Positions 1-15,400 of a DNA stretch of 64,000 nucleotides are shown one piece after another. This stretch comes from Apis mellifera (Eukaryota > Arthropoda > Insecta > Hymenoptera > Apidae). The notes below the pieces were generated by a model. That model did no database searches and was not told the origin of the DNA. It saw only the letters and a program-made list of their open reading frames with translations. Location of the stretch: the NCBI RefSeq assembly GCF_003254395.2, contig NW_020555860.1:247924-311923 (forward strand). The letters are read 5' to 3'. Positions within the stretch are counted from its first letter, which is position 1, and each line of letters opens with the position of its first letter. The translations under genes were made by a program, and so were the position numbers.

Positions 1-2934
1 ATACAAGTAGTTTTTTAAAAACGAGGAGATATAAGGATTTTATTTTTGTAAATAAAATGTTATGCTTTTTTATTTTTATTATAATAAAGTATTTCAAAGC
101 GAATTAAATCATATACTTAGAAAATCATTTAAAATTAATAATAATGAAACTGTAAATTACTTCAAAAACTAAAGTCTAAATGTTACTAAATAGTCGCAGA
201 AAAATAAACATAAAAAATTACGAAAATCTGGAAAATATAATATTAATTATCCTAAAGAAAAAAAAAAGCTAAGCTTTGTATTTATCTTCAAGCATTCTTA
301 TCAATATAAAAGCAATAAAAATATTTCTGAATAGAACATATAAATATATTTTATATATAATTAGAATACCATAATTTTAGATAATTATATTTAAATTCTC
401 ATATTAAATTTAACACATCTAAACAAAAAAATCTGATTTTTCGTATTCTCGTAAATTCTTCTTGAAATCTAATTCTTAGATTAATTTGTGTTTTTTCAAG
501 TATTAATTTAAAAAATCATTGTGTTTGCGAATTATTTATTCTTATTATTAATTTTTATACTATTAATGTCAAATGATTTGACAATACTCTGATGAAAAAA
601 AAATAATCAATGTACTACAATAAACAAATGATATAAATTGAACAATAAAACTTCTATAATTGCATTAATTTTTTAAAAACATAAATAAAAATATTGATAA
701 TTTTCTAAAATTCAGTTGTTATTACATTAAATAAATAATTTAATTTGAACAAAAAATATTTATTTTTAGATTTGAATAAGAATAATGAAATATGTAAACT
801 TCATATTGAAAATTCTAATAATTTGCATCGAAATTATATGAAAGAAGCGTATTATCGTTATATTTTTACTACATAATATAATTTTAATTTCAAGAGGCTA
901 ACATGTATTACTGCAATAAAATGGAAGTTGAAAAGATTAAAGATTATAATGATCCATATTTTAGTTATTTTAATATTTGCAAAAATCGAGAGTTATTCTT
1001 GCCATTATTCTATCCAAATTATTATCAATTCATTTGTTTTATATTATTTTATTCAAATACAAAAAAACTTCTCAATATCATTAAAAATTATAAATTTGCT
1101 TTATTTTAAAATAAGAAATGATATTCAACAACGAAAATAGTAAAATTGGACATTTCTTAATATTTTATATATGACAACAACATATAAAAACAACAACATA
1201 TATTAACAGTATTGATATGTACTGGCTATATATTTTTGTAAATATATTAATTAATTATCTACTCTATCTTTTTTTATATTAGATATAATAATTATATTAG
1301 ATAATAATTGAAATCTATTACATATTTATCTCTAAAAGTTCAAGTTTGCCGTTATTTAATAATACTAATAATAATACTAGTGAATAATTTAACGATTTAT
1401 TATTGTTGAAAAAATTCAATTATAGCTACATTAATGTTAGAAATATTTCATAGCAATAGAATTAGAGATATTTAGATATTAGCAAACAATTAGAGATATT
1501 TTTTGTTTTTATTTGTATTTTAAAACATATTGAAAAATGATGCTAAATTGTACTTTATTAACAGAAGATTATTTTCCATTAATTGAAAATCAATTAAATA
1601 AATTAAATAATTAATTTTTTTAGTTCATAAAAATTGGAATTAATTAATATAATATAATATTAGTAAAATATACAAAAATGTTTTATTAAAAAAAAAAAAT
1701 TATCATTCTGAAAAAAAATTATATAAAATAATGAGAAATAATTTAATAATAATTTAATAATTTAAATATTAAACATAAAATTAAATAAAATTCTAAAGAA
1801 ATGGTATATGTATTATTGTATATAGTTATTTTTTTGACAAAAGATTAAAAATTTAATCTATGAATTAATTATAAATCTATAAACAAATTAACTTATAGAT
1901 GAATATATGTGATGATAAATTATATTGACATTTTAAAAATTTAAAAACTTTTAAAAACTTAAAAAGTCAACTTGAAATAAGAATCAAAATAAGCCTCGAT
2001 GTTAAAACAAAACAATAATTGAAGAATATAAGAATTAGACAATTTTTTTTTTATTGAAATTGAGATTTTATTATATACTTAAGAATAAAAATAAATTAAT
2101 ATTATTATACAAAGTACATGCAATAATTTTCTCTCTATGGAAGTAGAAACAGATTATAGCATACAATTTTGATTCAAAGTAATTCCAATTATGAAATTCT
2201 TACATCAATTTAATTTTCTATTATTATGAATCATACATTTATTATTATCAAATATTTTGTTTATTGGCAAACTATTATTCGTCATTCTAATAATAATAAT
2301 ATGATATGTTATTTTGTGAATATTCAAATAATGAACATGTTTTTATAAAATGAAAAAACAATAATATTTGCTAATAACAAAGCCATAAATATCATATGTT
2401 ATTTTTTAACACAAAAACAAGAATTTTAAAATTTAAAAAGAAAGGAAATCTAAAATTCATAAATGAAAACTAATTCAACTACAAAGAAAAAAAATAATTA
2501 TTGATTATATTAAATTATATAAAAATACATATACGCCTGTGCATACAAATACGCACACATATAATATCATAAAATAGTGATGCAATAATAAACTATATAT
2601 TAATTAAATTATATTATTATATAATTATTTTATATTAATTATTTAGAATAAACTATTTGGAATTATTTAGAATCAGCTCTAAATTGAAATGGGAAATTTA
2701 TATAAGATGTTTTATTTAATATTATTATCTTAAATTTTAATAGACATTGAATGATTTCAAAAGTGCACCTACTAATTATCAATACATATAATTATTATTA
2801 TATAATTAATTATTGTTTTTTTGTAAATGCGTTAAGGACATATAAAAGTTCAACTTTTATGTTTGAAATAGAATTGTACATTTTTTTTATGCATCAATCA
2901 ATGCAGTTTTTAATTCTCTATAAAAAAATAAAAA

Positions 2935-2997
<63 letters not shown>

Positions 2998-5900
2998 TGA
3001 AAAATAATTAATTTAGAAAATTTTGATGTAATATTAATATATATATTTATTTTGATGTAAATATTAATTTAATTATTAAACAAATTTCATTCACTTATTA
3101 ATAATAAATGTATTTGTTATTAATAATAAGTGTATTTATTTATTAATTATGAAATTAATAAATAAATAATAATTTATGAAAAGAGTTATTTATAAAGAAT
3201 ATAATAACGGAAATATAATAATGTCCATTTATTTATTATTTTGATACTTTTGAAAGTGATACAATAGTGATTGTTTTATATTCTCATGTTTCTCATGTCA
3301 GGGGATATTTTATGATATTCATGTTTGTGATACATTCTTTCATATTGAGCAATGTAATCGGAATTTCTGTATAATAAATTTTATTTTTTAGTAACCATAT
3401 AAAGGAAAGACATTAAATCAGATGATGATGGAAAATTAATATCTAATGATTTGGATAAAGTCCAATATATAATATTTTTCTTTTATTAATGCATAATATA
3501 TAGAGCATTCATTCTGTTAAATCCACGTTAATCGAATATGTAATACATTTTACAAATATTGGAAAAATTTGTGAAAAAAATTAATATATTTTGATTTCAA
3601 TAATCAATAAAATATATATATTATAATTATTTAGTATATCGATTGAGAAATTGATATCGATGATCAATTCGTCTAAAACAATGGATTTTATGACGATCAA
3701 AAATATTCCGTAAATTTATATAGTCATAATTATTCATCTGTGAATTTGACATTTTGAAAAAAATCAAAAAACTTTATAAAGAATTCTCAAAATTCTATAT
3801 GAACAATGAAAATCATTAATTATCAACTTTTGAATTTTAAATAAGTGACATGAAATTTATATTTACAATAGAAATTTATGTACTTATAATAGAAATTTAT
3901 ACAATATTCGTTCGATTAATTTCTGATTATTTTTTAATTTCACGATAACTTAAAAATGGATTTAATATAATTACAGTTAAAACTTTAATTTCATTTAGTT
4001 ATTGTATTTTATTTAAAATTGCATTTTTATTTGTCGAAATATCGATCTTATATTGTGAAAAGATTTTTTTTAAACAATAATTTTTTAAACGCTTAAAAAT
4101 GTTTAAAAATAATTAAATGTCTAAATTAAATGTTTCTATAAAAAATTTAAAATTGTATCGATTAATAGAAAAATATATCGTTTTATTTAAAAAATGAAAG
4201 TTAATATATATCTTAACTCGTTCATTTATAAAAAAATAATAATAATAATAATATCAATTCAATATTTAATATTCGTCAAAACATTTTCGCTGCAAATAAT
4301 AATAATGACATAATTCAAGGTGATAATATTTTGTGAGATATTTTTTATATATAAAAAAATATTAAACGTACATTTTTATAAAAATCCCTATGAAAGAAAA
4401 ATTTCTATATAAAACGTCAAAACTTATGATTATGTTTTTTATAATTATGTCATACAAATAAATTAAATTTTAAATATTACAAAAATTTCAAAGTAAAGCA
4501 TTATAATAATTAATGTTTCATGTTACAAGAAAAAGAAAATAATTATATTTAACAAAATCTTGTATATAAAGAAAATGAAACATAAATTGAGCAAACATGC
4601 TAAAAGAAATCATAATTATCTTTAAAATATTATGAAAACGCAGATCTTTATAAACTGAAATGGGAAAAATATTACTTTTTAACGATGAATGATGCGATAT
4701 TACATTAATATATATGTATTTACTTTCCTTTAAATGATATAATATCGTGAAAAAGATCATATTACTTTTTATTATAGCAATAATAATCAAATGATATTTT
4801 TTATTATGACGTATCAAAAGATAAAATATTTTTAAATAATAAATAGTAAATAATTTTATTTATTTTTAAAATATATGTATTATTTTGAAAATAGAATATT
4901 ATAAAAAATATTTAATATAACAAGTTTTTAAAATAATATTTGAAAATATTATTTTATTTAACGAATTGGAAATATTTTAAATTTTTTTTAAATTTTATTT
5001 TCTTTTTTAAACTTTATTTTCTTTATTTTATCACCGGAAATATTGATTTATATTCAATATATTTTTGAGTTTTTAAATTTTTTTTTATGTATTTTATATT
5101 GAAATTTATAATATTAACTAGATAATATTAACTAGTTAATATTAACTAATATTAACTAACTGGTTTTTCGTACAAAAATATTTTTTAGTGTCATTACTTA
5201 TAATTTTTTTCCATTTTAATTTCTTTTAATATTTTAACAATAAAATTTTTTAACTTTCAGTCCAAGAATTGAAAAAATAGCATTCTTATAAGATGATTCG
5301 ATACTTTATAACAAAATTAAAGTATTTTATTTTATGCTAGATTAAAATATTTTAATAAAAATAAAATAAAATATAATATTTTATTTATTTAAATTTTATA
5401 TTTTATTTAAAATATTATTTCATTTAAATTGAATAAAATTTAAAATATTAAAAAATATTAAAATATTTGAAATATTTATTTCATCAAATATTATCCATCA
5501 TTACGTATTGTCTTAATAATCAATGAAGTTCATAAACAATAGAAATGTTATATTTTACAATTACTACTATTTAAATAAAGAATATTACTCAAAAATAATT
5601 CGATTATTATTATTTTTTAATTTGAATTTTTTGATAATAGTTCGATGATTATATTCGCAAATGGTAATAAATAATAAAATAGTGATAACATTGTGTTCGA
5701 AATATAAGACATAATTGGTATTATGGTATTATAGTATAGTATTGATTAATATGCCACGATAATATCCATAATTGGCAGCTATCAGGAATAACGATTATTA
5801 TTTATCAAATATATCACAACATTTTAATATGTGAGAAATTTTTTACCATTATATTATGAGTATAATAATAATGATAGTAATAAAGAAAGCAATATTTGAT

Positions 5901-7080
5901 GGAAATTAACAAAATAACAATTTGAGTAGTGTAACAATTTGACAATTATTTCTATTAATTAAAGAAATAAAAAGATTTTTACTTTAATAATAGACTATAT
6001 AAAAAAAATTATTATTGATATAAAAATTCAGTAATAAATATAATTCAATTTTTTTATAATATATCAAATTGGAACAATAAAGTGTATTTACATTTGTTTA
6101 TTTATATTTTTCTAATTCTAAGAAAAAAATATTTGATACAGAAAGATTATTCAAAATTCAAAAGCTAATTGATTATTTTACATAAATTTCAGACTATTTA
6201 TAAATTAGAAAATATTTATCTATTGATGAAAGAATAATTTTATAGAAAGATTGTAAAATTTTTAATAATCTTAGAAAATTTATAAATATTATATATTAAA
6301 TCTTATAATTTTTATATGAATGAATTCGTGTAAGAATAAATTCAAAAAAATAGAACATATTATAAATTTCAAAATTTATAATAGAATCCTAGAAATTTAA
6401 AAAATATTAAATATATTTTTTTAATTCAAATTTAATTTTACAACGTTTACACGGATAATTTTTATAATAATATAAAGAATTATATCTTAAAATATGTGCT
6501 TATGGAACATTATTCTAACATAACATTTGAAAAATTTAAAATAAACGAAATGATAGATTGTCAATTTTTTCTAATTCCAATATAAGTTCTTTGTCTCTAC
6601 GATTTAAATAATTTCTTTTACGAATTATAAATATATTTGATTTTGTTATATTAATTTTATGAAATGGATTTAAATTGATATAATTTTTTATATCATAATC
6701 TATATAAATAAATTAATTAATTTCATCTTAATATTTGGAAATACTTTTAAAAAGAATAAAAACAAAAATAAAATGCATTATAATTGTATGCATTATAATA
6801 ATACATAAAAAATAAAAAAAAAATATAGTTGTTTATGTAAATATGTTTGCCAAAATAACTTATATTTCAAAAACTTTTTATATTTTTCAATTACTTTTTG
6901 ATCCATCGGTTACAATCCATATATATTGTAAATATATTGTAAATATATTATTTTATATTTTATATATTTATATATTATTATAATATAAATATATTATTTT
7001 TATTTTGTGTTATATAATATTTTTTTGTACCATTTTCAAATAATTCAAATTTTCGAAATAAAAATAAATTATTTTGCAGC
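1..7080. other. AT-rich sequence, no gene recognised
   Basis: Very AT-rich DNA dominated by A and T runs. I see no reading frame with recognisable domains, no convincing splice-linked exons and no mobile-element termini. The longest open frame, 99 codons on the minus strand at 4518-4817, is about what chance allows at this base composition. A long TA microsatellite lies at 2936-2995. Confidence 0.6.
2936..2995. repeat. (TA)n microsatellite
   Basis: About 30 uninterrupted TA units. Similar tracts recur at 8278, 24986, 28898, 57158, 57541, 60499 and 62002. Their apparent Ile-Tyr reading frames are artefacts of the repeat. Confidence 0.95.
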
Positions 7081-7134
7081 TTTACATCAATTTGTTTGAA
7101 ATAAATGATTAATCAATGAATATTATATCTTTTT

Positions 7135-7480
7135 TTAAATCTCCAAAGCTAACCATGCTATATAATGATATTTGATACACCGCAAATTTTTATGATTTTT
7201 TTCTTTTACAAAATTATCTAATATAAGTTGCCTAATGTTTATTTCTCTAATATTGTTGCATAATTGAAAATTATTATCATATAAAAAGGAATGATTTCTT
7301 TTCATTTTTGGACAGTTAGATTTCTTAAAAATTGTGGAATTGATGTCGTATTTTTTCGATATTTCTCTATGATTTTTTTACTAATATATTTGTTGGCCTA
7401 TACATTAATATTCGATTGAACTTTTTTCTCTCGATTCCAATTTCTAGTCGTTCTTCTAATATTGTCTTTCTTTTCTATTG
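7135..7480 (-). pseudogene. Unidentified degenerate coding-like segment
   Basis: Read on the minus strand, two overlapping frames are open in succession. The upstream one (about 7390-7310) reads like IEKYRKNTTSIPQFLRNL. The downstream one (about 7330-7135) is open for over 55 codons, contains RQLILDNFVKEKNHK and ends CIKYHYIAWLALEI followed by a stop. Composition is polar and protein-like rather than the Ile/Tyr/Phe noise seen elsewhere, and the jump between frames looks like a frameshift. I do not recognise the family; a transposase or retroelement relic is the likeliest explanation. No splice sites or termini were identified. Confidence 0.3.
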
Positions 7481-8274
7481 TCAAAAATTAAACATTATAT
7501 TGATATTATTTTTTTATTTAACATAGCAAATGCGATATATTTTTCTTATGAAATCATTAATATTTTCAATTTTTATTCTTTTTATTCTGTATTGATATAA
7601 ATGTATAAGAAATTTTTGGAGTGGATCTTGTTTATTATCTTATTTAATAATACGTATAGTGTTACAGTATTGTTTAAGCTTCTATAATTCGCTAATTGTA
7701 TTAATCATTTGATTTATATATTAATTCTTGTTGATAGGACAATAACAAGAAAAAAATATAAATAAAACTATAAATAAACTCATTAATTTGACTGAATGAA
7801 CACGTGTTTAATAAAACATAATTGCGCGTACTTGTTACAATATATTCAAAATGAAAACCAATTACCAACTTAAATATGAAATAGTGCCGCTGGTAATATT
7901 CAATAATAAAACTAAAAATAAAATTGTAGTGTGATTTCAATAACTTTAATATTTGTAACAAAAAATTTTAAATATTTGTAACAATTCTATATAATTCTAA
8001 TTTCATAATTCTGAATTGTTCGTAAAGTAATTTCATTTCTTCACACAAATATCCTTAAGTGAATATTTATCCAGCCAATTTTATTCTAAACTGTATTGTT
8101 ATTATATATTTTTAAAATTGACATTTCATGGTTTATTTATAAGAAAAATTCGTTTGATTCTGTGTTTTTTCTGTGTAACAAAAATACAAAATTAAAATAT
8201 TTTATTTTTTTTATTATTGAAAAGATAAGTATGCTGTAGTAAGGCAAGAAAAAAGTTATGTGAAGTCTGGAAAA

Positions 8275-8277
<3 letters not shown>

Positions 8278-8331
<54 letters not shown>
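8278..8331. repeat. (TA)n microsatellite
   Basis: About 27 TA units ending ten bases before the readable part of the old mariner copy. Mariner inserts at TA, so the tract may mark or have grown from the insertion site; that is inference. Confidence 0.95.
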
Positions 8332-8334
<3 letters not shown>

Positions 8335-8340
8335 CAGTAT

Positions 8341-9035
8341 ACCAGTGTTAAAACTGGTTTTCAAAATTTCGTTCCGATAATTTCGGCATTAAAAATGCGC
8401 CACGTTCTGTAATATCTCACGATATCAGTGATTTACTGCTCAAACGTAAGGAAAATGATTCATTTTTAAAGCGAAACGTAACTGGAAATGAAAAATAAAT
8501 CGTTTACGATAATGTTAAACGAAAATAATCAAGAATCAATAGAAATGAATCAACGCAAGGCACTTTGAAAGCTAATATTCATTAAAAAAAAGTAATGCTT
8601 TCTCTTTGCTAGGAGTTGTCTTTTTTTGAGCTTTTATCTGACAATTATACAACAATTAATTCGGAAGTGTATTACAATTAATTGGACAAATTAAAGAATT
8701 TCATCAAACAAAAGAAATCTAAATTAATTAACAAGAAACGTGTAATATTTCATTACGCTCCTCATATGAGTTTAATGATTTGCCAGAAATTACAACTTGG
8801 ATAGCAGATGCTATTACATCTATCATATTCGCCAAATTTAGTATCATCGGATTACCTGTTTCGATCTTTACAGAATTTTTCAGATGACAAAACATTTACT
8901 TTAAATGTCAAAAATCACTTGAATCCATTTTTTGCAAACAAAAATCAAAAGTTCTATGAGAATGGAATCATGCTATTACCTAAAAAATGACAACATATAT
9001 TGGATCACAATTATCAATATGTAATTAATTAAAAA
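8341..9035 (+). pseudogene. Old mariner transposase relic with internal deletion
   Basis: Translation in shifting frames follows the mariner transposases found at 31.6 and 49.2 kb: NWFSKFRSDNFG near the N-terminus, then LLLKRKENDSFLKR, then the C-terminal FANKNQKFYENGIMLLPKK. About 60 residues are missing between the first two, including the helix-turn-helix DNA-binding region. Of the DD34D catalytic triad, the first motif TGDEKW has become TGNEK followed by a stop, the second motif HDNARPH is degraded to YAPHMS, and only the third, YSPNLVSSDY, keeps its aspartate. Identity to the younger copies is much lower, so this is an older insertion or a different mariner lineage. Inverted termini could not be located. 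It cannot encode an active enzyme. Confidence 0.85.
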
Positions 9036-10540
9036 AAATTTAATTAAAAAAATTAAATAGAATATATATATATACCATTAAAAAATGTAATTTATAATCA
9101 TAAAAAAACGAAACTACTTTTCAAACAACCCAAGAACATCTTTCTAAATAATAATATGAATCTGCAAATAATATTATATTTATTATTCACATCAAATGAG
9201 ATACTATAATAAGATTTATTCAAAAAATTTTTTAAATATTTATTTCAATAGAATAGAATAAAAATCGAAAATACTAAAAAGTTTTAAAATAAGCTGTATC
9301 ACCAATGAAACGAACTTTAAAAGAGATTTGGGAAGATTGAAATCAATGCCATAATAGATAAGCCTGTATATTCATATAAAAATAGCTAATTAAAATTATT
9401 CCTAGCATGATGCAAAAGAAATTATAACACCTTAATAATTTCATACGAAAAATATATCACATTTGCTATATTGAAAAAAAATGGATCAAATATATGTACA
9501 ATTTTAATATTTTATTTTATTAATTTAAATAAATATGCATTTTATAAATTTCTATTACACAAAAAATTGTTTCTATGAGTATTATAGAAAGAAAAAAATA
9601 TGTTTTCCAAAATGAAGTACATTTTATCATTTATATTGAGATTTAGTCATCTTGCAAACTAACTATCCCTCTTTATCTATTGAGAAAAATTATATAATAT
9701 AATGACTTTTTAATTGTCTCAGAATTATATTTCATATATTTTGTTTTACTGACTATACTGGATAGTTTATTATAGTTTATTATATTATTATATAATATAT
9801 TTAACTAAAACGTATATATTTTTTTGAATAAATAAATAGAAAGATCAACTATTGAGTTATTTATATGACTCGCTAGATTAGTGATATATTATTGTTTATA
9901 AATTATTATATATTACTTTTATATAGTACTTATCTACTATAGTACTTTTGCAGTAATATCATATATTATTATTTTAATAAATGTGTTTCCGTGTGATTTA
10001 ATTTAATTATATATGTTAATTTTTATGTTTTTTATAAATATAAATAATTTATTTTCTTACATTAGTTATATTCACTGAATTAAAAGATTATTTAACATTT
10101 AAAAAATACTTTCATATTTATATTACGTGTTATATGTATTTTATTTTTTTATGTATTTTATTACTTTATCATATCATGATATGGTTCAATAAAAAAGAAT
10201 CGATGTGTTAAGATTTTATCACAAATAAAACATAATATTTTTACAAGAAATTTCTAATGGAAAACACTCTAATTCTCATTAATCACTCATAATATAAAAC
10301 TTATATAACTTAATCTTGAAAGAAGATTGAACTTAACATTTTCTTTAAAAAAAATTGTATTCTATATTTTAATTTGTATCATTTTTATTATCGATAAACA
10401 TGTAAAATGACATATGATCTCTGATTATTCTTAAAGAAGAATTATTTTGAAAATATAATAATTATAAATATATTGTAACTCTAGATAACATGATTATCTT
10501 TAATCAGATTAATCATAAATGAAATGAGAAAAATATTATA
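9036..10540. other. AT-rich sequence upstream of the receptor gene
   Basis: No coding or repeat feature recognised apart from simple A/T tracts. The final part would be the 5' regulatory region of the gustatory receptor gene. Confidence 0.5.
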
Positions 10541-10545
10541 ATGGG

Positions 10546-10556
10546 TATATAAATAG
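10546..10556 (+). promoter_or_regulatory. Candidate TATA box of the receptor gene
   Basis: TATATAAATAG preceded by GGG, which stands out in this composition, lies 115 bp before the proposed start codon at 10671. A TCATTT initiator-like match follows at 10567, a slightly short spacing for a TATA-driven start. AT richness makes chance matches likely. Confidence 0.35.
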
Positions 10557-10670
10557 ATGCATTTATTCATTTTGCAATAGTATATAATTTAGTAAAAACA
10601 TAAAAAAACGGAATAGATAATTAGTAAAAAAGTAAAAATTAGAATATATAAATTAAATATAATTATTTAC

Positions 10671-12442
10671 ATGAACAAAAATAAGAAGAATATGAAAGGT
10701 AAGCAAATATCATATATGTGGAATTCCTTTTTATGTCATGAAATAATCTTTAATAAAATAATAAAGATATATAGAAATGATGAAGAAATATGATTGTTGT
10801 TTAAATAAACCATCTCGATGGTTTTATTACATTGATTTATTTTATCCAAAATTTTATTTCTTTCTTTCCATATTAATTTATAGATTGTATTTATACAATT
10901 TACAAAAAAATTTTATTCCATGAATTTAAATAAAAAATATTGAATACTTGTAAAATTGTATTATATATTTATAATTTATATTTGCGATTTTTATAAATCT
11001 ATCTTATCTTTTTCGAAATAATTATGTGTTACAATTCTGTGTTACATAATTATGTGTTACAATTCTTTTAACATCATAATTCTAATTCCAAATATTTGTT
11101 GTGCTTTTAGACATAATAATTAATAAGATTATAACAAAAATCTTAATATGGACACCAAGAACTCAATATGCTTCGCTCGCACCTCTGATTACAATCAATG
11201 AAATATTTAGTTTACGTATATTTGAATCAAAAGGAAATTTACGATATGGCTATAGTATGATATATGCCGGTATAGGCATCATTTTATGCATTATTTATCT
11301 TTATACAGCATTGAGAAGGAATTACGAAGATTGGCCTGCATATGCAGAGATCACTTTTAAATTTTTTTTATTCGTTATTGTCATAGTTGTTATGATTTTT
11401 ATAATTCTTGGAATGATGAATACAAAAGTAAGTATTTATAAAGCTATAATAATAAAATATACTAAGAATATTATAAAATTGTTGAACAAATTATATGAAA
11501 ATGCTATATGAAAATATTCACTTTTCAATTATCCCAATGTGCACATAATTATTTTTAATTTTATTTGATTTATTATATAAATGTATTATATATCTTTATT
11601 ATATATAAATATATTATATATCTTTATTTTATAATTACAATTAATGATGAGTAATATTTTAATCTAGCAAAAGCAAATATTTATCAGTAATTTTTATTTA
11701 AAATTTATCTATTTTAACAAAGCAAGAAGTAACATTAATATAATTAAAATTTGTGATTTATGTTAGATTTTAATAAAAATACTTTTACATATATAATTTT
11801 ACATATATATGGAATAATTCTCAATTTTTGTTTCTCGAAAAATCTCGGAATGAATTGTTTTTCATATTTTTGCTTATCAATATAAATTTTTTTAACTTCA
11901 AATGAAAAACAAACTTTAAAAGATACAAAATTCAGATCTCTTTAATAATTTCACATTATTAACAAAATGCTCTTTACAGATAAATATTTAATCTTAATAA
12001 AGAAAATATTAAAAGTGATACAATTATTATAAAAGATCTTATAGAATATCTGTTATATGTATAATAAAATACAATACATAAAAATACATTTAATTATTTT
12101 TTAATTAAATTTAATTATTTTTACTTTATACATCAATAATGAAAAGATCTAAATTTTAAACAAATGCAAATTATAATAATTTTTTTTTTGTAATTACATG
12201 TCGTTTTTTAATTTATTATTTTATGACTTTTGAATTTATGACATTTCTAATTTTTTTCTTCATTATCTCGTAAATTTTTTTCATAAGAAATAAATAACAA
12301 TAACAATAATAATAACAATAACAATGACAATGACAATGACAATGACAATGACAATGACAATGACAATGACCATGACAATGATCATGATAATGACGACAAT
12401 GACGATGACGATAACGATGACGATGACGATGATGATGATGAC

Positions 12443-12481
<39 letters not shown>

Positions 12482-15400
12482 AATGATAATAATGATTAGT
12501 AATATTTAACAATAATTAGCAATAATTAGCAATAATTAGCAAGGTATTCAGTTTTGAATGAAAGTAAATATGAAAAGGACCAAATTACAAATAAAAATCA
12601 GATTTTATTTTCATAGCAGATAGAAATGTAAACGAAAAATTATTAGTAGATATTCAATTTATAATGAAAATAAAAATCAATAAAAATAAATTTAAAAAAT
12701 AAATTCGCGACAAATGAAATAAAACGTTTATATTAAAATGAATAAAAAATAATCTATTTATTTAGGCGATTTATATAATAATCTATAATATCTAATTAAT
12801 AAATAGGCGACTTTGAGAAGATCTGCTGAAAAATAAACCAATCTTATTGATAAAAATATTGATAAAATAGCCAATAATTTTTTATTAATTGAACATTAGA
12901 CTTTAATTGAAAAATATATGGCATAGGATCACAAGTCATTCAGAAAAAAAAAATAGAGATAAATAAAAATTAGCTATCTTACAAATGTTCCAAAGGATTA
13001 ACTCGGTATTAAATAAAACTTATAATGGTAACTAAAAATGGTTACGGTACAATTTTTTCGAAAACATATATTTTATTTTTTTTATAATTAATATCTTAAT
13101 CCTTTAATTTTCTAATCAATATATTTTTTAAAGCAAAAAAAAAAAATGTTTATAGAAATGACGACTATATTCGTTATTAATTCATTCTTAAAAAACGGAT
13201 GAATATCGAATATATTATAAAATCATTTTTCTAGAAAAAATGAATTATTAATTTTTAGTATCTAATCATGTTAACAAATAAATAAAAATTTAAACGGAAA
13301 TGTATTTTTATTGAAAAATAAATTTATTCTAAATTCATTTTTGTTGATAATAGATAGAAAGTGAAACAAAGAATATGTAATAATATACAATTTTTAGTAA
13401 TGAATCAGATGGAATTGGATTTTTGAACGAATATTGAATTATTCTTAATGATATTAGATTTAATGAATATTTAAGGCAAACGAATGTTTTTTAAATTATT
13501 TTATTAAATCATTATATAGTATTTTATTGAAATATTACATAATATATATTGTGTTATAATATATACAATAATTCAATATGGTAATTTGAATCTCAAAAAA
13601 ACAGCTAAGATTTTCGAATTATAATAAGAGAAATTATGATGAGAAAATTTTCGGCTAACAAGTAAAAATTTGATATTATTATAAAATTATGTAAATGATT
13701 TCTTTTTTTAATTTTAAGGAAGGAAAAGTGTTTAATTTTTTTCCATTTTCGAATATTCGAAATAATTATATAAGTTAAAAGAAAAAAGATAAAAAACTCA
13801 CATGTTGTCATAATTGATTTCAATTATGATAATAAAGTTGATTTAATTTGATTTATAGAAATCACTAAATTTGTAGAAATCGGAATATTTTGAATTTCAT
13901 TATAGATAATATATACAATATATACAAGATATATATACAATATTCCAAAAATGTTATCTGAAAATTTCTAATTTCAAGCAACATTTTCTTTTGCAAAAAC
14001 TTTCATTAATAAATAATTAACAAGAAACTGAATATAATATTTCTTTATCAATAAAATTATATTAAATTATATCACATAATAATTGAATAAATTGAATAAA
14101 TTATAATATTCAACATACTTTCTTAGATATGTTTGGATTTGTTTGTGCTCAATCGACTAAAACAACACTAGTAACGTGGGAGATACGACTCGAATAGATT
14201 ACACGTTTCGTGATTGATCACGCTTTGTAAGTGTCTTTTTTTTTTTTGTAACTCATTAACAAAATCGCAACGAAAGTTTTTGTAAAAAAGAAAAATATTG
14301 AAATTATATCAAGAATCTTCAGTTCCTACATTTTTGAAATTCAATTCAATCAATAATCAATAATCTGTATGTAAAACAACAAATTAATTAAATAAGTTTA
14401 TATTTTTACTTATAGTATTTTTCAAGAAAATGAATGGAAGAAAATGAAAAGAGTAAAATAAAGTATCTTATTGAAGTTTTCGAGTTACGTATAAAGATTT
14501 GACTATATTAAATAACAATCAATGTATTTTATTTTTTTTTATATATAACTTTTTCTATAATAAGATAAATTATATATAAAATAAAGCAAATATTTGAATA
14601 ATATTAGATTACTTGTGTTAATACATATGTTATTTTCAAAACTAAAATAACTTTTTTCTATAAAAATTTTATAATAAAAAAAACAATAATATAAAAGTAA
14701 TTCTTTTTTAAAAATAAAAAATGTTCAATGATTCTTAATAAAAGATTATTTAATAATAAATAAAAGACCAAATAATCTCACGTTGTAATAGATAATAGTA
14801 TTCAAATTTATTATGATTTTTTAAATAATTTTATTATCAGATAAATTATTATTAAGTCATAGAAATATCTTATTTATTTTATGACGTGAAATTATTTTAT
14901 ATTTTAATAATTTTTGATTATTACTCACAAATATTATCCATTTCTGTATGTTCCATATTATATTAGATATACTATATATATATGTATATATAATTCAATA
15001 AAAAAAATTTTTTACAATAATATTCATACAATATACATAGATTAGAAAATATATTTTATGTATTATAATTAGATAAAAAAAGACATACTAATTGACATAT
15101 CAAAAACACTAATACATTGTAGCAATTGATAAATTAACGATATATATTGATTTTTTTTATCAATCTTATATATGCATATTTTGTAGATCGAATAAATTTT
15201 AATTGGATTTCATATCCATAATCGTGAAAATAAAAAGAAAATCCATCTATATTATTATGTAATAATATTTTTATTTATTATTTTTGTTTATTATGAGAAT
15301 AAGACATTTTTAAATGTTTAATATTTTAAAAATAAATAAAAGATAATAAAAATAAGCAATCAAAAATGCAAAATTAAAATTAAAATTAAGAGCTTGAATG

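Noticed and set aside
4518..4817. 99-codon open frame on the minus strand
   Set aside because: Composition is Ile/Phe/Tyr/Ser noise, no domain or splice context, and about one frame this long is expected by chance in 64 kb at this AT content with six frames.
11434..11511. Extension of the 11.1-kb open frame past the donor at 11428
   Set aside because: The GTAAGT donor at 11428 joins in phase to the 17830 exon, which continues the receptor family pattern; the read-through residues do not.
12216..12512. His-rich and Met-Thr-rich open frames
   Set aside because: Direct translations of the GACAAT/GATGAT microsatellite inside receptor intron 2.
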